Shown here: positions 60,446-64,000 of the stretch, in pieces
How positions within the stretch are numbered: the stretch's first letter is position 1
How the letters are laid out: every line of letters begins with the position of its first letter
Assembly (NCBI GenBank): GCA_035527715.1
Contig: DATKZY010000032.1
Span: 1-64,000, forward strand
Reading direction: 5' to 3'
Length of the DNA: 64,000 nt
DNA from: DSUN01 sp035527715
GTDB taxonomy: Bacteria > Planctomycetota > PUPC01 > DSUN01
Notes under the pieces: generated by a model
What the model saw: only the letters and a program-made list of their open reading frames with translations
The model's database searches: none
Told to the model about the DNA's origin: nothing
Position numbers and translations under genes: made by a program

Positions 60446-60518
60446 CGCAAAGCCCTTTCCATTTTCGGTTTTCGATTGCCGATTGCCGATTTCAGAATCA
60501 CGCGTCACGGGTCACGCG

Positions 60519-61709
60519 TCATTCGCGGACTCCGACATAGCGGGTGGCTGAGGTGTCGGCGCCCTTGGCGACGGCTTCGAGGTCGCGGAAGATGCCCTTG
60601 ATCTCGTCGGCGATGATGTCGCGGCCGCCGAGGCCGTAGACGTAGCTGGCGAAGGGGACGCTCATCTTGCCGTAGGCGGCGGAGCGGACTTCGTGGAAGA
60701 GCGGGCCGCCGTTGAGGCCGTAGGAGATGGCGCGGTCCATGACGCCCACGGCCTTGGCGTTGCGGATGGCGGCGGTGATCTGCGGGCCGGGGAAGGGGCG
60801 GTAGAGGCGAATCTTGAGCAGGCCGGCCTTGAGCCCCTCGTCGCGAAGCTCGTCCACGGCCACCTTGGCCGTGCCCGTGGTGGAGCCCACGGCGACGAGG
60901 GCGAGCTCGGCGTCGTCGAGGCGGTAGCTCTCGAGGATGTCGTAAGGGCGGCCGGAGAGCTGGCTGTATTCGCGGCTCACGGCCTCGATGACGGGCAGGG
61001 CGCCCTCGATGGCCGCCTGCTGCTGGCGGCGGGCCTCGTAGTAGTTGTCGGTGAGGAACAGGGCGCCCATCGAGTAGGGGTGGTCGGTGTCGAGGAGCAT
61101 CTGCTGGGGCTTGTACTCGCCGATGAATCTCCGCGCCACCTCGTCGTCCAGAAGGTCCACGACCTCGGCGGTGTGGCTGAGGATGAAGCCGTCGAGGTTG
61201 ACGATGGCGGGGGTGAGCACGTCGGGGTGCTCGGCGATGCGGAAGGCCATGAGCGTGTTGTCGTAGGCCTCCTGGGCGTTCTCGCACCAGAGCTGGATCC
61301 AGCCGGTGTCGCGGGCGAGCATGGCGTCGGAGTGGTCGCAGTGGATGTTGATGGGGCCGGACAGCGCGCGGTTGACGAGGGGCATGACGATGGGCAGGCG
61401 GTAGGCGGCGGCGATGTAGCACACCTCGACCATCAGGGCGTAGCCCTGCGAGCTGGTGGCGGTGGCGACGCGGGCGCCGGCGGCGCTGGCGCCCACGGCG
61501 GCGCTCATCGCGCTGTGCTCGCTCTCCACCAGCACCATCTCGGTGTCCACCCGCCCGTCGGCGTGGTACTGGGCGAAGGCGTGCATCAGCTCGGTCTGGG
61601 GCGTGATGGGGTAGACGGGCACGACGTCGGGGTTCACCTGGCGGAGCGCCTCGGCGGCGGCGTCGTTGCCGGTGAGCGAGACGCGGGTTTGCTCGGCAGT
61701 GGTGGCCAT
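60519..61709 (-). CDS. porA: 2-oxoacid:ferredoxin oxidoreductase, alpha subunit
   Basis: This 396-residue subunit carries the pyrimidine-binding half and CoA domain of the enzyme. YPITPQTELMHAFAQYHADG and VESEHSAMSAAVGASAAGAR are signature blocks of PorA; RLYRPFPG and VMDRAISYG lie in the C-terminal domain. TAGGAG precedes the ATG at 61709. It follows porD by 29 bases and precedes porB by 73 bases. Confidence 0.95.
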   Translation of the reverse strand: MATTAEQTRVSLTGNDAAAEALRQVNPDVVPVYPITPQTELMHAFAQYHADGRVDTEMVLVESEHSAMSAAVGASAAGARVATATSSQGYALMVEVCYIAAAYRLPIVMPLVNRALSGPINIHCDHSDAMLARDTGWIQLWCENAQEAYDNTLMAFRIAEHPDVLTPAIVNLDGFILSHTAEVVDLLDDEVARRFIGEYKPQQMLLDTDHPYSMGALFLTDNYYEARRQQQAAIEGALPVIEAVSREYSQLSGRPYDILESYRLDDAELALVAVGSTTGTAKVAVDELRDEGLKAGLLKIRLYRPFPGPQITAAIRNAKAVGVMDRAISYGLNGGPLFHEVRSAAYGKMSVPFASYVYGLGGRDIIADEIKGIFRDLEAVAKGADTSATRYVGVRE

Positions 61710-61738
61710 GACTTGGGTCGCTCCTAGGAGGGGGGTCG

Positions 61739-62053
61739 CTATTTCTTCTCCTCGGCCTCGGAGTCGAGGATCATGGAGAGGGCTTTCACCTTGTCGGGGC
61801 ACTCGTGGGCGCAGATGCCGCAGCCCTTGCAGTGCTCGTAGTCAATGCCCTTCACCTTGCCCTTCTCGGCCTGGATGGCGGAGTCGGGGCAGAGGATCCA
61901 GCAGGTGAGGCAGTGGATGCACTTCTCGGGGTCCCACACGGGGCGATAGGTGCGCCAGGAGCCGGTGCGGTATTCCGCGGCATTGCCTGCCTCGGGGATG
62001 ATGCTGCCGCGGGGCATGGTTTTCCAGGTGTAGGGTTCGGACTTCGTGCTCAT
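61739..62053 (-). CDS. porD: 2-oxoacid:ferredoxin oxidoreductase, delta subunit (2x[4Fe-4S] ferredoxin)
   Basis: This 104-residue ferredoxin-type subunit has two CxxCxxCxxxCP-type motifs: CIHCLTCWILCP and CKGCGICAHECP. It carries electrons from the porAB active site to external ferredoxin. The N-terminal YTWKTMPRGSIIPEAGNAAE is typical of PorD. Its start overlaps the porG stop (ATGA), so translation is coupled. Confidence 0.95.
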   Translation of the reverse strand: MSTKSEPYTWKTMPRGSIIPEAGNAAEYRTGSWRTYRPVWDPEKCIHCLTCWILCPDSAIQAEKGKVKGIDYEHCKGCGICAHECPDKVKALSMILDSEAEEKK

Positions 62054-62625
62054 TCGCCTTGGACCTCCTCGTGGGCGCGCTGGACGGCCTTGATGTTGCC
62101 CTCGACCACGCGCGGGCCGAGCTTCTTGAGGAACTTCTTCTCGATGTCGTGGAAGACGGTTTCGAGCTGCATGAAGCCGCCGACCCGGATGAGGGCTCCG
62201 ATCATGGGCGTGTTGGGGATGGGGCGGCCGATCTCCTCGATGGCGATCTTCGTGGCGTCCACCGTGTAGACCTTGCCGTGGGCGATGCCCAGCTTCTTGC
62301 GCATGGCCGCCGGGCTCTCCGACGTGTTCACGATGATGGCGCCGTCGGGCTTCAGGCCGTCGGCCAGGTCGTCCGCGCCGATCAGCGTCGCGTCGAGGAT
62401 CACCACCACGTCGGGCGCGGTGATGGGGCAGTGGAGGCGGATGGGGCGCTCGGCGATGCGGGTGTAGCCGCGGATGGGCGCGCCCATGCGCTCGGGGCCG
62501 TACTCGGGGAATCCCTGCGAGTACTTCCCCTCGTTGAGGGCCACCTCGGCGACCAGGGTGGCGGCCGTCTTCGCTCCCTGGCCGCCGCGGCCGTGCCAGC
62601 GGATCTCCGTCATGTCCTTCGCCAT
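62050..62625 (-). CDS. porG: 2-oxoacid:ferredoxin oxidoreductase, gamma subunit
   Basis: This 191-residue subunit is started at the ATG 62625 with GGGAG six bases upstream (an ATG at 62652 is less well placed). It has the gamma-subunit opening TEIRWHGRGGQGAKTAATLV and FPEYGPERMGAPIRGYTRIA. It is the first gene of the porGDAB operon, about 90 bases after the kinase gene on the same strand. Confidence 0.94.
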   Translation of the reverse strand: MAKDMTEIRWHGRGGQGAKTAATLVAEVALNEGKYSQGFPEYGPERMGAPIRGYTRIAERPIRLHCPITAPDVVVILDATLIGADDLADGLKPDGAIIVNTSESPAAMRKKLGIAHGKVYTVDATKIAIEEIGRPIPNTPMIGALIRVGGFMQLETVFHDIEKKFLKKLGPRVVEGNIKAVQRAHEEVQGE

Positions 62626-62657
62626 TTCGGGCTCCCGTCCAGTGAGGTACACGCAAC

Positions 62658-62677
62658 GACCTGCCGCGAGGCAGGTC
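62658..62677 (-). terminator. short hairpin between kinase gene and porG
   Basis: GACCTGCC-GCGA-GGCAGGTC is a perfect 8-bp stem with a tetraloop. It may end the kinase transcript or shape the porG leader; no T-run is present. Confidence 0.35.
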
Positions 62678-62718
62678 CAGGCTCCGGCGGGGCGATGCGC
62701 CGCGCGCCGGCCGTGGGG

Positions 62719-63591
62719 CTACAGATCGGCGTCCGTCACGCCCGCCAGATCGTCGAGCAGGCGCGTGACGGAGGGGTAGCGGGCGTGGGGCCGGGGCTCC
62801 ATGGCCCGCAGGATGATCTTCTCCAGGCGCGGGCGGATGGTCGGCCGGAGGCTGCTCGGCGGCGGAATCGGCGTGTTCAGCACCATGGCGAGCGCCTCGA
62901 ACGGGTCGTCACTCGTCCGCAGCGGCTGGCGGCCGGTGGCCACCGAGTAGAGCGACACGCCGAACGCATAGATGTCCGTGCCCTCGTTGTACTTGTAGTC
63001 GCGGATCAGCTCGGGGGCCATGAAGCCGGGGCGGCCGGTGCGCAGGCCCCGCTTCAGCACCACGTCGGCCTTGCTGATCGACACCCCGAAGTCGATCAGC
63101 TTGGCCGTGGCGTCGGCCGCGAGCATGACGTTCCGCGGCGAAATGTCGCGGTGGATGATGCCGCGGCTGTGGACGTATTCGAGGCCGCGTGCGGCCTGAC
63201 GCATGATCTCGATTCTCCGGCCCTCGACGGCGGGCGACTTCATCTGGAGCAGGCTGGACAGGTTGCCGCCGGCCAGGAACTCCATCACGATGTAGTAGCG
63301 TCCGTACTGCTTGCCGCAGGCAAGCGTGCGCACCACGTGGGGGTGCTGGAGCTTGAGCGCCCGTTCCCCCTCCCACTCCTTGGCCAGCCTCTGCGTGAGC
63401 TTGTCGGCTACGCGGCAGCCGTACTCACTGAGGATCTTGACGGCCACGACCTCGTGCGTCTGCACGTGCTCGCCGCGGTAGAGCGTCGAGAGGCGTCCCC
63501 CCGCCAGCCGGTCAATCACCCGGTATTCGCCGTAGACCGAGGTGTCGGCGAACTCACCGTAGGACCCAAAGAACTCACGGAGTCGCGCCAC
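62719..63591 (-). CDS. cytosolic Ser/Thr protein kinase (Hanks type)
   Basis: This is a 290-residue kinase domain with no membrane segment or sensor domain. Conserved elements: glycine-rich loop LAGGRLSTLYRG (29-40, degenerate GxG), AVKIL Lys52, catalytic loop HRDISPRN (147-154), DFG (167-169) and MAPE (191-194). The GTG at 63591 is taken as start because the -10 box of its promoter covers the only upstream ATG (63627), which therefore cannot be translated from that promoter. A target cannot be named. It is divergent from a secreted SH3-like protein and upstream of porGDAB. Confidence 0.93.
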   Translation of the reverse strand: MARLREFFGSYGEFADTSVYGEYRVIDRLAGGRLSTLYRGEHVQTHEVVAVKILSEYGCRVADKLTQRLAKEWEGERALKLQHPHVVRTLACGKQYGRYYIVMEFLAGGNLSSLLQMKSPAVEGRRIEIMRQAARGLEYVHSRGIIHRDISPRNVMLAADATAKLIDFGVSISKADVVLKRGLRTGRPGFMAPELIRDYKYNEGTDIYAFGVSLYSVATGRQPLRTSDDPFEALAMVLNTPIPPPSSLRPTIRPRLEKIILRAMEPRPHARYPSVTRLLDDLAGVTDADL

Positions 63592-63625
63592 GGTGCTCCC
63601 ACCCCCCCCCGCTACCTGTCGCCTC

Positions 63626-63654
63626 ATTATAGGGAAGGGGCCGGCGCGAGTCAA
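63626..63654 (-). promoter_or_regulatory. promoter of the Ser/Thr kinase gene
   Basis: Read on the minus strand: TTGACT (63654-63649), 17 bases, TATAAT (63631-63626). The leader is only about 28 bases. Confidence 0.75.
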
Positions 63655-63661
63655 ACCGTCC

Positions 63662-63690
63662 TTGACAACGCCCGGAAGGGGCCGTATGAT
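63662..63690 (+). promoter_or_regulatory. promoter of the secreted SH3-like protein gene
   Basis: TTGACA (63662-63667), 17 bases, TATGAT (63685-63690). It is back-to-back with the kinase promoter, the two -35 boxes only 7 bases apart. Confidence 0.75.
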
Positions 63691-63756
63691 GCAGGCAGTT
63701 CGGGCGCGCGCGGGGGCGCGCGGCCCGGGCAGGTCGCACGGGGAAAGGAGGCGCTG

Positions 63757-64000
63757 ATGCGGAAAACCAGCCAATCGCTTGTCCATCTCGGGCTCTTGCT
63801 GTGGGTGGCGGCGCTCGCCGCCGGCGAGGCCGCCGCGCCCGACACCAAGGAGGGCGCGCCCGCCGGGCCGCGGTACGCCGTGATCATCCAGGACCGAGTC
63901 CCCGTCCAGTTCGAGCAAGCGCAGATTGGCGAGCTCAACGAGGGCGTCCGCGTCGAAGTGCGCGAGACCCGCGACGACTGGTGCCGCGTCCGCGCCACCA
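63757..64000 (+). CDS. secreted SH3-like domain protein (partial, runs off the window)
   Basis: The frame starts at an ATG with AAAGGAGG seven bases upstream and codes 81 residues before the window ends. A signal peptide (LVHLGLLLWVAALAAGEAAA) is followed by GPRYAVIIQDRVPVQF and GELNEGVRVEVRETRDDWCR, the pattern of a bacterial SH3-type domain. The remainder of the protein is not visible. Confidence 0.85.
   Translation, partial: MRKTSQSLVHLGLLLWVAALAAGEAAAPDTKEGAPAGPRYAVIIQDRVPVQFEQAQIGELNEGVRVEVRETRDDWCRVRAT

Noticed and set aside
1..64000. CRISPR array, tRNA, rRNA or riboswitch
   Set aside because: I looked for regularly spaced repeats, cloverleaf-like segments with CCA-type ends and known leader motifs and saw none. 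A covariance-model scan was not possible.

Overview
The window is GC-rich, gene-dense bacterial DNA. It looks like a member of the Planctomycetota or a related PVC or candidate phylum (Lentisphaerota, Hydrogenedentota). This is inferred from the gene mix: a Tat-exported Cys-type sulfatase, many large secreted carbohydrate-active or TIM-barrel proteins, several secreted PQQ-type propellers, a Tat-exported Gfo/Idh/MocA oxidoreductase, a discoidin/propeller/cytochrome protein resembling hydrazine-synthase-alpha-like proteins, and a PEP-CTERM LamG protein. A four-subunit 2-oxoacid:ferredoxin oxidoreductase operon (59.5-62.6 kb) points to anaerobic metabolism. No rRNA, tRNA, CRISPR array, phage module or intact transposase was seen.

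Layout. 0.1-13.3 kb holds polysaccharide-use genes: a beta-helix protein, a sulfatase, a GH32-like enzyme, a GH5-like enzyme, and an AraC regulator divergent from a GH36-like alpha-galactosidase homologue. This part also carries two gene remnants (NIPSNAP C-terminus, esterase N-terminus). 13.5-14.8 kb is a dicarboxylate/amino-acid symporter. 14.9-20.6 kb is the most unusual locus, a three-gene operon on the minus strand: (i) a degenerate PfkB-like domain + AAA+ ATPase + tandem RyR protein, (ii) a NUDIX hydrolase, (iii) a RelA/SpoT synthetase + helical repeat + SLOG-like + tandem RyR protein. 20.8-36.9 kb is mostly large secreted proteins (glycosidase-like, alpha/beta hydrolase, SGNH hydrolase, PQQ propellers). 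37.0-47.2 kb contains three separate PIN-domain toxin-antitoxin modules interleaved with housekeeping or catabolic genes (hpt, M23 peptidase, URO-D-like, oxidoreductases, a WbsX/GH99-like protein). 47.3-56.5 kb has a secreted MBL / methyltransferase-PQQ / GH-A operon and the divergent tri-haem protein. 56.5-57.7 kb is a repeat-rich non-coding stretch. 57.8-64 kb has a PEP-CTERM LamG protein, the porGDAB operon, a cytosolic Ser/Thr kinase and the start of a secreted SH3-like protein.

How it fits together. Most of the window serves export-based polysaccharide breakdown and periplasmic processing. The RyR/NUDIX/RelA-SLOG operon is different: every protein carries a nucleotide-binding, nucleotide-making or nucleotide-hydrolysing domain, and the two large proteins end in the same tandem RyR architecture. 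I read it as a self-contained alarmone-type signalling or defence module. That reading is inference; only the domain content and gene order are seen directly.
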